Of a DNA stretch of 64,000 nt, positions 32,573 through 40,288 are shown in pieces. The DNA lies in NCBI RefSeq assembly GCF_900240975.1, contig NZ_LT968776.1:1979482-2043481 (forward strand). Reading direction: 5' to 3'. The position numbers and the translations under genes were made by a program. The notes under the pieces are model-generated. The model was not told the DNA's origin. It saw only the letters and a list, made by a program, of their open reading frames with translations, and searched no databases. Origin of the DNA: Mycobacterium sp. 4858 (GTDB lineage: Bacteria > Actinomycetota > Actinomycetes > Mycobacteriales > Mycobacteriaceae). How positions within the stretch are numbered: the stretch's first letter is position 1; each line of letters begins with the position of its first letter.

Positions 32573-33117
32573 GAAGCGCCGCGCGCGCTGCTGGCGGCGT
32601 CCTTCTCGGTGGTCGAACCCTCGTGGGTCAGCTTCCCGCCCGCGCTCTCCAGGTGCGCGCGGACGAACCACTGAAACTTCTCCAGGTTTCCGGCCTGATC
32701 GATCAACAGGTCCTGGGTGACCGGGTCGAGCTCCTCGGTCTCCTCGATGTACTTGCGGATGTCCTCGATGACACCGGTGTAGACGAGGTCCAGCGCGGCC
32801 AGGTGGGCCTGGACCGTGTCGCGGCCCACCGAATAGTCGTCCCAGGTGCGGTCTTTGATGATCGCGCCGGGCGTGCCCTGCGGTGAGCCGCCCAGGGCCG
32901 CGATGCGTTCCGCGACGTCATCGGCGAAGCCACGGACCGCCTCGACCTGCGGGTCGATCATCTCGTGCACACCAATGAAGTTGGGTCCCACCACATTCCA
33001 GTGAACATGCTTGAGCGTCAGGTGAAGATCGTTGTAGGTGCTCAGTTGCTTCTGCAGCAGTTCGGTCAGCCGCGCTCCCTGTTTGTCGGTGAGCCCCGGG
33101 ATGGTGAACTGTGTCAT
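32569..33117 (-). CDS. dps: Dps-type DNA-binding ferritin-like protein
   Basis: This 182-aa protein is very close to the remembered M. smegmatis Dps1: TLKHVHWNVVGPNFIGVHEMI, AIIKDRTWDDYSVGRDTVQAHLA and FQWFVRAHLES. Ferroxidase ligands H39, H51, D66 and E70 are all in place. The C-terminal tail (EGSTTEKDAASSARGAS) is shorter in lysines than the DNA-binding tail of M. smegmatis Dps, so DNA binding may be weaker. It stores iron and protects DNA in starvation. From memory M. tuberculosis has no dps. A SigF-like promoter lies at 33160-33185. Confidence 0.93.
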   Translation of the reverse strand: MTQFTIPGLTDKQGARLTELLQKQLSTYNDLHLTLKHVHWNVVGPNFIGVHEMIDPQVEAVRGFADDVAERIAALGGSPQGTPGAIIKDRTWDDYSVGRDTVQAHLAALDLVYTGVIEDIRKYIEETEELDPVTQDLLIDQAGNLEKFQWFVRAHLESAGGKLTHEGSTTEKDAASSARGAS

Positions 33118-33159
33118 CGATTTCCTCCGTTTCGCACACGGTCACGTCTTCGCTGTGGG

Positions 33160-33185
33160 TTACCCGATGGCCGGTGCTGAAAACG
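33160..33185 (-). promoter_or_regulatory. SigF-like promoter of dps (CGTTT-N15-GGGTAA)
   Basis: On the minus strand, CGTTT (33185-33181), a 15-nt spacer and GGGTAA (33165-33160) fit the mycobacterial SigF pattern GGTTT-N15-17-GGGTAY with two substitutions, 42 nt before the dps start. It suits stationary-phase expression of dps. Confidence 0.45.
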
Positions 33186-33211
33186 CCGCCCCGGCGAGGC
33201 CATGACCACGT

Positions 33212-34123
33212 TTAGAGTTCGCTGATGTGCTGCACCGGCAGCCGGGGGCCATGCCGGGGCTCGTATGCCAACCCGCTGGCCTCGAGCAACCGGACCACGC
33301 GGTGGCGGTGTGGGCGCATCGGCTCGAGCAGTTCGAGCATGCCCGCGTCGTCGACGGGGCGGCCCAGGAGCGTCCAGCCGATCATCTTGGGGACGTGATA
33401 GTCGCCCACCGACAGCGCGTCGGCGTCGCCGAACGCCCGCTGGGCCGTTTCGGCGGCCGTCCATTCCCCCACCCCGGGCAACGACATCATCGCCTCTCGG
33501 GCCCGCGCGGCCGGACGGTCCATCAACCGTTCCAGCGAATCGGCCCGCCGCGCGCACGCCACCAGCGTCTGCGCACGCCTCGGATCGACGTTGGCGCGGT
33601 GGAATTCCCACGACGGGATGCGTCGCCACACTTCGGCCGATGGCGGCACCCGCATCCGCGCCGGCGCCGGGCCCGGGGCCGGCGAGCCGTACTTGGACAC
33701 CAGCAGGCGCCACGACCGGAACGCGTCGGCACCGGGCACCCGCTGCTCGATGATCGCCGGGATCAGGGCCTCCAGCACGAGCCCCGTGCGCCCCAGGCGC
33801 AAGTGCGGAATCCGACGCTGGGCGTCGGCGACCACCGGATTCAGGGGCGCGAAATCCGAAGCGTCGTCGTGCATGCCCAGCAGCGCGGGTAGCCGTTCGA
33901 CGAACTCCGGAGCCCCGCCACCCCACGCCAGGCAATGGGCGGCGTTGACGGCAGCGCGGCTGATCCGGGCGGTGACGGGACCGGTCGGCAACAAGCTGGT
34001 CCGCCAGATCGCGCCGTCACCGGACGCCTGGAAACACGGATCCCCGAAACCGCGGCGCAGCGGCGCCAACGTGTGTCCGAAGCTGACCGCCCCGGGGAAC
34101 GTGACCGTGCGCGCGACTTCCAC
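33212..34123 (-). CDS. HhH-GPD DNA glycosylase, AlkA-like (Rv0142-like)
   Basis: I prefer the GTG at 34123 (303 aa), which has GGAGAG with a 7-nt spacer. A TTG at 34138 (308 aa) would fit the remembered length of Rv0142 equally well. The helix-hairpin-helix is visible in MMSLPGVGEWTAAETA, followed by the catalytic-Asp region ADALSVGDYHVPKMIGW. The N-terminal half (ARTVTFPGAVSFGHTLAPL, RISRAAVNA) matches AlkA N-domains. It would excise alkylated bases. It is divergent from the SnoaL gene at 34178. Confidence 0.82.
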   Translation of the reverse strand: MEVARTVTFPGAVSFGHTLAPLRRGFGDPCFQASGDGAIWRTSLLPTGPVTARISRAAVNAAHCLAWGGGAPEFVERLPALLGMHDDASDFAPLNPVVADAQRRIPHLRLGRTGLVLEALIPAIIEQRVPGADAFRSWRLLVSKYGSPAPGPAPARMRVPPSAEVWRRIPSWEFHRANVDPRRAQTLVACARRADSLERLMDRPAARAREAMMSLPGVGEWTAAETAQRAFGDADALSVGDYHVPKMIGWTLLGRPVDDAGMLELLEPMRPHRHRVVRLLEASGLAYEPRHGPRLPVQHISEL

Positions 34124-34177
34124 CGACCGACTCTCCAATTGACCGTTAACGAGGTGCCAAGTCAATATTGCGGTGTG

Positions 34178-34573
34178 ATGACGCCGTTCGATGACCCGCA
34201 GGGCGAACTGGCCTGGATGTTCCTCCAAAGCACGAGCGAGGGGGGCGACCTCGACGAAGGCTTCGCGCTGCTCAGTGACGACTTCACCTACTGGTCACTG
34301 GTCACGCGCAACTCCTGCGACAAGGAGACCTTCCGCCGAACGGTCGAGCGGCGCAAGTCCGAACTCGAGCTGACCATCGACCTGGTGCGCTGCGTCAACG
34401 AGGGCGAAACCGTGGTGGTCGAGGCCCAGGCCAACGGGACCACCACCGGCGGCGTCGAATACGACAGCCCGTTCGTCTGCATCTTCGACACCCGCGACGG
34501 GTTGATCGTCTCGATGCGTTTGTACAGCGACACCCGGGCTCACGAGGCCGCTCTGCCCGGGTGGATCTGCTAG
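34178..34573 (+). CDS. SnoaL-like NTF2-fold protein (Rv0141c-like)
   Basis: The ATG at 34178 gives 131 aa with NTF2-type text: GFALLSDDFTYWSLVTRNSC, RKSELELTIDLVRCVNEGETVVVEAQANG, FVCIFDTRDGLIVSMRLYSD. Members of this superfamily include ketosteroid isomerases and polyketide cyclases, but no catalytic Asp pair can be assigned with confidence. Its stop overlaps the convergent DUF427 stop by 4 nt (CTAG). Confidence 0.82.
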   Translation: MTPFDDPQGELAWMFLQSTSEGGDLDEGFALLSDDFTYWSLVTRNSCDKETFRRTVERRKSELELTIDLVRCVNEGETVVVEAQANGTTTGGVEYDSPFVCIFDTRDGLIVSMRLYSDTRAHEAALPGWIC

Positions 34574-34950
34574 GACGCCGAGACGCTGATTTCGGCCTTG
34601 TTGGGGTAGAAGGCGACGTGCCCCTTGATCGCCGCGACCGCCGGGTAGGGCTGCTCATAGGTCCAGATCACGTCCTCGACGGTATCTCCGGCGGAACTGG
34701 TCACGCTGTAATAGCTGGCCTCCCCCTTGAACGGGCAGTAGGTGCTGGTGTCCGTGCGAGTCAGCCGGTCCTGCACCACGTCGCTCATCGGAATGTATTG
34801 CACCGCGGGCAAAGTCGCCTCGCGCAATTCGAGGGCGGCCGTCGTGTCGGCGACCAGCTCGCCGTTGACGCGGACCTGCACCCGACCCCGGGTCGGCTCG
34901 ATGGTGATCGGGTGGCCGGCATTCGGCTCTTTGATTTCGGGATGGCTCAT
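34570..34950 (-). CDS. DUF427 protein, single domain (Rv0140-like)
   Basis: This 126-aa protein shows the full DUF427 signature: ITIEPTRGRVQVRVNGELVADT, VQYIPMSDV, STYCPFKGEASYYSV and the YEQPYPAVAAIKGHVAFYPN ending. It is a small all-beta cytosolic protein of unknown function; the conserved Cys-Pro-Phe-Lys loop is the likely functional site. Its ATG has a good GGAGGAA ribosome site. A two-domain relative lies at 5880. Confidence 0.88.
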   Translation of the reverse strand: MSHPEIKEPNAGHPITIEPTRGRVQVRVNGELVADTTAALELREATLPAVQYIPMSDVVQDRLTRTDTSTYCPFKGEASYYSVTSSAGDTVEDVIWTYEQPYPAVAAIKGHVAFYPNKAEISVSAS

Positions 34951-35008
34951 GGTTCCTCCTAGACGCCGATAACCGGTCCAACACGGGCCGGGGCCCGACG
35001 CTTCCCGA

Positions 35009-35833
35009 TCAGGGCGGTCCGAATGCGTAGCGGTGATATTGCGCCATGTTGGCCATGGCCGGAACCAGGGACATGGCCCTGCCCATCAGGTGGTAGGCCC
35101 GCGGAAGCCGCTCGAAGGTGGCCGATTCAAACCACCGCACCCAGGAAAGCAGTCGAGTTCCGGGCACCGCCGCGAGTATCTCGTCCGGGCCGTCGATGCC
35201 CCAGCTCAACTTGGATCCCGATCTGCGCACCACCGCGTTGATCCACTGCGTTTTGATACCCGTCCGGTTGAAGGCGTCGAATTGCAGCTCGCCGTGTTCG
35301 AAGTGGTCAACGATCCGTTGCAGCAGCGCTGTGCCGTTCTGTTCGGATAGATACATGGTCAGCCCTTCGGCGATCATCAGCGCAGGCCGGTCGTTGGGTA
35401 TCTCCGCGAGCCAGGCCGGATCGGTAACCGACGCGGCGACGACGTGGCAGTGCGGGGCAGCGGGGTAGAGCCGGGTGCGCAGTTCGGCGACGTCGGGGTA
35501 GTCGATGTCGTACCACTCCACCAGCGGGCCCGGCTGGAGCCTGAAGTATCGGCCATCCAGTCCGCAGCCCACATGCAGGACAACGGCGTTCGGATGCGCG
35601 TCGAGGAATTGGCGAGCCCAGATGTCGAAGTGCGCGGTGCGGGTCGTCACCGACGCTGATCTGCGCGCGGTGATGGTGGTCTGCGCCCAGTCGTACTCGA
35701 TCCGCTCGACGACCTCCTTGGCATAACGGTCACCCAGGATCGGGTTCGGCAGGTCAGCGTCGAGCGCCTTGGCGTAGAGCGTCGCCAGCATCGTCTGTGG
35801 CGGCCCGTGGAGATCGACGCGTATGCGGTCCAC
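35009..35833 (-). CDS. Class I SAM methyltransferase, LCMT/TcmP-like
   Basis: This 274-aa protein starts at GTG 35833, 9 nt after the epimerase gene, so it ends the operon SnoaL - epimerase - methyltransferase. VLHVGCGLDGRYFRLQPGP is SAM motif I, DIDYPDVAELRTRLYP the acidic loop, and IAEGLTMYLSEQNG the post-I motif. It is distinct from the TIGR00027 pair at 27-29 kb. I recall no M. tuberculosis counterpart at this position, so it appears to be an insertion between the Rv0139 and Rv0140 equivalents. Confidence 0.85.
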   Translation of the reverse strand: MDRIRVDLHGPPQTMLATLYAKALDADLPNPILGDRYAKEVVERIEYDWAQTTITARRSASVTTRTAHFDIWARQFLDAHPNAVVLHVGCGLDGRYFRLQPGPLVEWYDIDYPDVAELRTRLYPAAPHCHVVAASVTDPAWLAEIPNDRPALMIAEGLTMYLSEQNGTALLQRIVDHFEHGELQFDAFNRTGIKTQWINAVVRRSGSKLSWGIDGPDEILAAVPGTRLLSWVRWFESATFERLPRAYHLMGRAMSLVPAMANMAQYHRYAFGPP

Positions 35834-35842
35834 CGGCCGGGC

Positions 35843-36868
35843 CTATTCGGACTGCGCGGCCGGAGCGTTCTTCCGCGGGGTCCGCATCGCCGCCCAGAAC
35901 CGGGCGGCCTCCCGGATCGACTCCTCGACCGGGCGTGGCTGCCAACCCAATTCGCGCTTCGCCTTGCTGCTGTCGACGTCGGATTCGGCGCGCATCATGC
36001 GCACCGAGGCCAGGCTGAGTTCGGAGTCCTTTCCGGTGAGCCGCGCTTTGAGGGTGCCCGCCGCCGCCAGGGCGTAGAGCATCGGCACCGAGATCGAGCG
36101 TTGCGGCGGCGGCACCCCGGCCTCGTCGGCCGCGATCCGCACCACGTCGTTCAGCGCGATCATCCGCTCGGAGACCAGGTATCGCTCACCGATCCGGCCG
36201 CGCTCGGCGGCCAGGATCATGGCCCGCGCGGCGTCGTCGACGCCGACGACTTCCAGCCGAATGCCGTTCATTCCGAAGGGCAGCTTCCCGAAGACGGCGC
36301 CGGCGATGAAGGCACCGTGCGGCGTGCCGCCCCAGTCACCGCTGCCGTAGGTCGTTGACACGCACATCGCGATGGCGGGCAGCCCGGCGTCGGCCACGTA
36401 CCGCATCACCAGGTTCTCCGCCTGCACCCTGGACTGGACATACGGCGTCAACCCCCGCGGGCTGATCACGTCGTCTTCGGTCGCCACGTGCCCATGGCGC
36501 CGGCCCACGGTCGCGTAGGTGCTGGTGAAGATGAACCGGCGCAAGTCGGGTTGGTCGACAGCGACATCGAGGACGTTGCGCAGGCCGTCGACGTTGGTGT
36601 GAAACAGCGGAGCCGGATCGCGCAACCACGCGCGGGTGTCGACGACGCAGTAATAGACGTCGTCGACGCCGTCCATCGCCTCGCGCAGGGTGGCGTCGTC
36701 GAAAACGTCGCCATGGAACCGGGTCAGCTCGAGGTCGTCGATGGAGCGGGTGTTGGCGTTCGGACGCACCATGGCCCGCACTTGGTGACCGTCGGCCACG
36801 AGTTGCCGGGTTACGTGCGAACCCAGGAATCCGTTGGCGCCGATAACGAGTTTGGGTCTGGTGCTCAC
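35843..36868 (-). CDS. NAD-dependent epimerase/dehydratase (extended SDR, Rv0139-like)
   Basis: The GTG at 36868 overlaps the previous stop (GTGA) and follows GGAGGAT, giving 341 aa. VIGANGFLGSHVTRQLV is the Rossmann motif and FTSTYATVGRRHGH is in the Ser/Thr position. The canonical YxxxK is altered: the expected position reads PYVQSRVQAE, with Arg where Lys is usual, so catalysis may differ. The family resembles dihydroflavonol-reductase/hopanoid-associated sugar epimerases. Middle gene of a three-gene operon. Confidence 0.87.
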   Translation of the reverse strand: MSTRPKLVIGANGFLGSHVTRQLVADGHQVRAMVRPNANTRSIDDLELTRFHGDVFDDATLREAMDGVDDVYYCVVDTRAWLRDPAPLFHTNVDGLRNVLDVAVDQPDLRRFIFTSTYATVGRRHGHVATEDDVISPRGLTPYVQSRVQAENLVMRYVADAGLPAIAMCVSTTYGSGDWGGTPHGAFIAGAVFGKLPFGMNGIRLEVVGVDDAARAMILAAERGRIGERYLVSERMIALNDVVRIAADEAGVPPPQRSISVPMLYALAAAGTLKARLTGKDSELSLASVRMMRAESDVDSSKAKRELGWQPRPVEESIREAARFWAAMRTPRKNAPAAQSE

Positions 36869-37371
36869 TGAGATCCTCCGTTTTGCTGCATCCACCGGGC
36901 GGCGTCGTCGTCGAGCGTGCCCAGCGCCTGGGCCTTGCGGCACCACTTCATCCCGGCGCGCAGGAAGCGCAGCGGGTTGTAGATGTCCTCTTCACGGCTC
37001 CACTGGCCGTCGCCGGCATAGGTGATGATCGTGATGTTGGTAGCGCTGATGACGCTGCCGTCGCCCGGGTCGCGCATCGGATTGTCCAGTTCGAGGATGA
37101 CCCGCCCGGTGGGCTCGTCGATCACCGACCACAGCGTGGGGAACGCGATCATGTGGCTGCCGGGGAAGGTGGTCATCGTTTGCTTGATCCACTCGCGCAC
37201 CTCGTCGCGGCCCCGCATGGTGCCGGCCGCGTGCTCGACGTACTCGACGTCGGGCGTGTACTGCTCGACCCAGGCGTCCCAGTCGCGGGTCTCGGCGGCC
37301 CGGGCGACCGTTTCCTCGAATTTCTCGAAGGCGGCGGCCAGTTCGCTGCGGGAGAACGAACGGGTGGTCAC
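36865..37371 (-). CDS. SnoaL-like NTF2-fold protein (Rv0138-like)
   Basis: The GTG at 37371 gives 168 aa beginning VTTRSFSRSELAAAFEKFEE, matching the remembered Rv0138 start. A longer frame to 37419 is not supported. ARAAETRDWDAWVEQYTPDVEYVEHAAGTMRGRDEVREW is the SnoaL-type opening, and NPLRFLRAGMKWCRKAQALG the C-terminal part. It heads the operon with the epimerase and methyltransferase. Related proteins cyclise or isomerise polyketide- or steroid-like rings; no substrate is evident. Confidence 0.87.
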   Translation of the reverse strand: MTTRSFSRSELAAAFEKFEETVARAAETRDWDAWVEQYTPDVEYVEHAAGTMRGRDEVREWIKQTMTTFPGSHMIAFPTLWSVIDEPTGRVILELDNPMRDPGDGSVISATNITIITYAGDGQWSREEDIYNPLRFLRAGMKWCRKAQALGTLDDDAARWMQQNGGSQ

Positions 37372-37444
37372 TTCGCGGCACCGTTGCTGCTCATCGGCGG
37401 AGTGTAGCCTGGGCGGCATTGCGGCCGGTTAAGGAGGACGAGCA

Positions 37445-37957
37445 ATGGCAACCCAAAAAGCGATACTTGCCGGCGGGTGTTTCTGGGGCATGCAAGAACT
37501 CATCCGCAAGCAGCCAGGCGTGGTCTCCACCCGGGTCGGTTACACCGGCGGCGACGTCCCGAATGCCACCTACCGCAATCACGGCACGCACGCCGAGGCG
37601 ATCGAGATCGCCTTCGACCCGGCCGTCACCGACTACCGCACGATGCTGGAGTTCTTCTTCCAGATCCACGATCCGACAACGAAGGACCGGCAGGGCAACG
37701 ACCGCGGCCCCAGCTACCGGTCGGCCATCTTCTACCTCGACGAGGAGCAGAAGCGCATCGCGTTGGACACCATCGCCGACGTCGAAGCCTCCGGGCTGTG
37801 GCCCGGCAAGGTCGTGACCGAGGTCAGCCCGGCCGGCGACTTCTGGGAGGCCGAGCCCGAGCATCAGGACTACCTGCAGCGTTACCCGAGCGGGTACACC
37901 TGCCACTACATCCGGCCGGGCTGGAAACTGCCGCGCCGGGCCACCGCGGACCAGTAG
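37445..37957 (+). CDS. msrA: Peptide methionine sulfoxide reductase A
   Basis: The 170-aa MsrA has the catalytic GGCFWG motif with C12, RVGYTGGDVPNATYRNHGTHAEA, and YHQDYL-like text (EHQDYLQRYPSGYTCHY) carrying the resolving Cys near the C-terminus. It reduces methionine-S-sulfoxide in proteins, recharged by thioredoxin. The ribosome site AAGGAGG lies 8 nt before the ATG. It is divergent from the SnoaL operon and convergent with cyp138. Confidence 0.96.
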   Translation: MATQKAILAGGCFWGMQELIRKQPGVVSTRVGYTGGDVPNATYRNHGTHAEAIEIAFDPAVTDYRTMLEFFFQIHDPTTKDRQGNDRGPSYRSAIFYLDEEQKRIALDTIADVEASGLWPGKVVTEVSPAGDFWEAEPEHQDYLQRYPSGYTCHYIRPGWKLPRRATADQ

Positions 37958-37969
37958 GCGGAGCGCAGC

Positions 37970-39295
37970 TCAGCGCCGGTGTACCACGACCCGGCCGCCG
38001 TCCTTGGGCGTGTAGGCGACCCCCCGGCCGTGCCACCGCTCCCCCGGCGCCGTCGTGGTCTCGATGGTGAAGTGCCGCAATACCGTTCGCAGCACGACGT
38101 CCATCTCCATGTTCGCGAACGCGGCGCCCACACAGCGACGGGTGCCACCGCCGAACGGAATCCACGCGAACGCGGACGGCTTGGTCCCGATGTACCGCTG
38201 CGGATCGAAGCGTTCCGGATTCGGGAACACGTCGGGGTTCTCGTGGATTTGCGCGATGCTCACCAACAGTGATTCGCCGCGCGGAATGACCCACTCCCCG
38301 AGCTGATAGCGCGGCGGGTAGACGCGCCGGGCGGCGAAATCGATGACCGTGCGGGACCGCTGCACTTCCAGGATGGTCGCCTGACGCAACTCCTGACCGT
38401 CGCCGTCGGCCTCCTCGACCAGCGCCGCCAGCACGTCGGGGTGGCGCGTCAGCCGCTCGAACGCCCAGGCCAGCGTGGAGGCCGTGGTCTCGTGACCGGC
38501 GGCCAGCAGCGTGAGCAGTTCGTCGCCGATGTCCTTGCGCGACATCACCGAACCGTCGTCGTAGGTGCTGCGCAGCATCAGGGCGAGCACGTCGGTGCGT
38601 TCCTCGAAGTTCGGGTCGGCCCGCTCGGCTTCGATCAGCCTGTCGATGACGAGGTCGTACTGGCGCCGCCATTCGTCGAGCCGTCCCCACGGGGTGTAGC
38701 GGCCGTAACTGCGTTTCGGCTTGGGCATGGTGGCCATTCGCGAACCCAGCGTGACCCACGGCGGGATGAGCCGGCGCAGCTCGTCGAGTTCGGCGCCCTC
38801 GGCCCCGAACACGGCGCGCAGGATGGCATTCAGGGTGATACGCATCATCGACGGCAGCGTCGCGAACGCCTCGCCCTCCGGCCAGCCCGCGGTCTCCCGC
38901 AGCGTCTCTTCCTCGATGATCGCCTCGTACTTCTTCATGCTCTTGCCGTGGAATGGCGGCGCCAGCAGCCGCCGCCGGCGGCGATGGTCCTCCCCGTCGA
39001 GCGCGAACACGGAGCCGGAGCCGAACAACCGGCTCAGGTTGGGCTGGATGTTGCCGAGTTCGTCCGGGCTGGTGGTGAAGATCTGCTTGGCCAATTGCGG
39101 GTCGGCGACCACCACGACCGGGCCGTAGATCGGCAGCTTCAGCGTGAAGACGTCGCCGTACCGGCGCGCCAGCCGCTGAATCATCGCCCGCCGCGACACC
39201 GCAAAACCCAGGCCCTGCAACAACTTCGGCAACCGGGTCGCCGGGGGCAACCTGACGGCGGCAGCGGCCGGCGGGGCGGTGACGACTTCACTCAT
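37970..39295 (-). CDS. cyp138: Cytochrome P450 (CYP138-like)
   Basis: The 441-aa P450 has AGHETT at 266-271 (I-helix oxygen activation), the K-helix E-x-x-R in EVQR (E310, R313), and the haem loop FGGGTRRCVG with C388 as thiolate ligand. The N-terminus is proline/alanine-rich without a membrane anchor, so it is soluble. Its position beside msrA and a TetR matches Rv0136 cyp138, an orphan P450. The 132-bp divergent region with the TetR gene carries two GGTACC-containing palindromes, suggesting direct repression. Confidence 0.93.
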   Translation of the reverse strand: MSEVVTAPPAAAAVRLPPATRLPKLLQGLGFAVSRRAMIQRLARRYGDVFTLKLPIYGPVVVVADPQLAKQIFTTSPDELGNIQPNLSRLFGSGSVFALDGEDHRRRRRLLAPPFHGKSMKKYEAIIEEETLRETAGWPEGEAFATLPSMMRITLNAILRAVFGAEGAELDELRRLIPPWVTLGSRMATMPKPKRSYGRYTPWGRLDEWRRQYDLVIDRLIEAERADPNFEERTDVLALMLRSTYDDGSVMSRKDIGDELLTLLAAGHETTASTLAWAFERLTRHPDVLAALVEEADGDGQELRQATILEVQRSRTVIDFAARRVYPPRYQLGEWVIPRGESLLVSIAQIHENPDVFPNPERFDPQRYIGTKPSAFAWIPFGGGTRRCVGAAFANMEMDVVLRTVLRHFTIETTTAPGERWHGRGVAYTPKDGGRVVVHRR

Positions 39296-39332
39296 GGTGG
39301 GCTGCTCCCCTGTTCACCCCGGGCACCGGGGG

Positions 39333-39350
39333 TGGTACCGTGGTGTACCA
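39333..39350. promoter_or_regulatory. Operator candidate TGGTAC-N6-GTACCA, cyp138/tetR region
   Basis: Perfect 6-bp arms, 38-55 nt upstream of the cyp138 start. It shares the GGTACC words of the second site at 39373-39386. Confidence 0.5.
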
Positions 39351-39372
39351 GACCTTTCGGGGATACGGTACT

Positions 39373-39386
39373 CTGTGGTACCACAG
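39373..39386. promoter_or_regulatory. Perfect palindrome CTGTGGTACCACAG, cyp138/tetR region
   Basis: A 14-bp perfect palindrome, 42-55 nt upstream of the TetR start at 39428. Together with 39333-39350 it gives one site per divergent promoter, the usual layout for a TetR repressor of itself and its neighbour. Confidence 0.55.
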
Positions 39387-39427
39387 CCTGACAAGGGTGC
39401 CGCACCCATCGAAAGGGGGCGCCGGCC

Positions 39428-40033
39428 GTGACATCACCGACGACGGCAACGGTCGCGGTTCTCGGCGACCCGTTCCGGGTCCGGTTGCTCGACGGCCTGG
39501 CCACCTCGATCGCCGAGCGCGGCTACCGGGCCAGCACCGTCGCCGACGTCGTCCGTCACGCGCGGACGTCCAAGCGCACCTTCTACGACCAGTTCGCGAG
39601 CAAGGAGGAGTGCTTCCTGGAGCTGCTGGGTTCCGACGTCGAAAAGCTGGGCGAGTGCATCGCGGCGGCGGTCGATCCCGAGGCCGACTGGCATCAGCAG
39701 ATTCGTCAGGCCGTTGAGGCCTACGTCGGTCACATCGAGTCGCGGCCCGCCCTCACGCTGAGCTGGATCCGGGAGCTCCCGTCCCTCGGCGCCGCCGCCC
39801 GCCCGGTGCAGCGGCGCGGGCTGCGGCTGCTGTCCAGCCTGCTGATCGACCTCAGTGCCAGCCCCGGCTTCCGGCGGGCCGAGCTGCCCCCGCTGACCGC
39901 CCCGCTGGCGGTCATCCTGCTGGGCGGTCTGCGCGAATTGACCGCCCTCGCCGTCGAAGACGGAAACCCGGTGCGGGGAATCGTCGAGCCGGCCGTAGAC
40001 GCCTCCATAGCCCTGCTCGGCCCGCGACACTAA
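39428..40033 (+). CDS. TetR-family regulator (Rv0135c-like), divergent from cyp138
   Basis: The start at 39428 gives 201 aa. The helix-turn-helix is SIAERGYRASTVADVVRHARTSKR followed by TFYDQFASKEECFLELLG. The C-terminal part is a WHG/TetR_C-type ligand domain with LTLSWIRELPSLGAAARPVQ. It faces cyp138, and the palindromes at 39333-39386 lie between them. Repression of cyp138 and of itself is the simplest reading. TOBE and alcohol dehydrogenase genes follow on the same strand. Confidence 0.92.
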   Translation: MTSPTTATVAVLGDPFRVRLLDGLATSIAERGYRASTVADVVRHARTSKRTFYDQFASKEECFLELLGSDVEKLGECIAAAVDPEADWHQQIRQAVEAYVGHIESRPALTLSWIRELPSLGAAARPVQRRGLRLLSSLLIDLSASPGFRRAELPPLTAPLAVILLGGLRELTALAVEDGNPVRGIVEPAVDASIALLGPRH

Positions 40034-40072
40034 AGTCACTCGCAGACCCCTCAACCAGACGGAGGACTCACG

Positions 40073-40285
40073 ATGCGGCTGTCCACCCGAAACCAGCTCA
40101 AAGGGACGATCACCGAGGTTGACCTCGGCACCGTGATGGCGATCGTGAAGGTCAAGCTCGACGGCGGCGATCAGGTCGTCACGTCGTCGGTGACCAAGGA
40201 CGCCGCGATCGATCTCGGACTCAAGGTCGGCCAACCGGCGACCGTGTTCATCAAGTCCACGGAAGTCACCATCGGCGTCGACTAG
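40073..40285 (+). CDS. Single-domain TOBE/Mop protein (molbindin-like)
   Basis: The 70-aa protein is one complete Mop domain: MRLSTRNQLKGTITEVDLGTVMAIVKVKL, then DGGDQVVTSSVTKDAAIDLGLKVGQPATVFIKSTEVTIGVD. Molbindins bind molybdate or tungstate as oligomers, or act as small regulators; no molybdate transporter is in the window. It has a GGAGGA ribosome site 8 nt before the ATG. Its stop is 3 nt before the ADH gene, so the two are cotranscribed, an unusual pairing. Confidence 0.9.
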   Translation: MRLSTRNQLKGTITEVDLGTVMAIVKVKLDGGDQVVTSSVTKDAAIDLGLKVGQPATVFIKSTEVTIGVD

Positions 40286-40288
40286 CCC

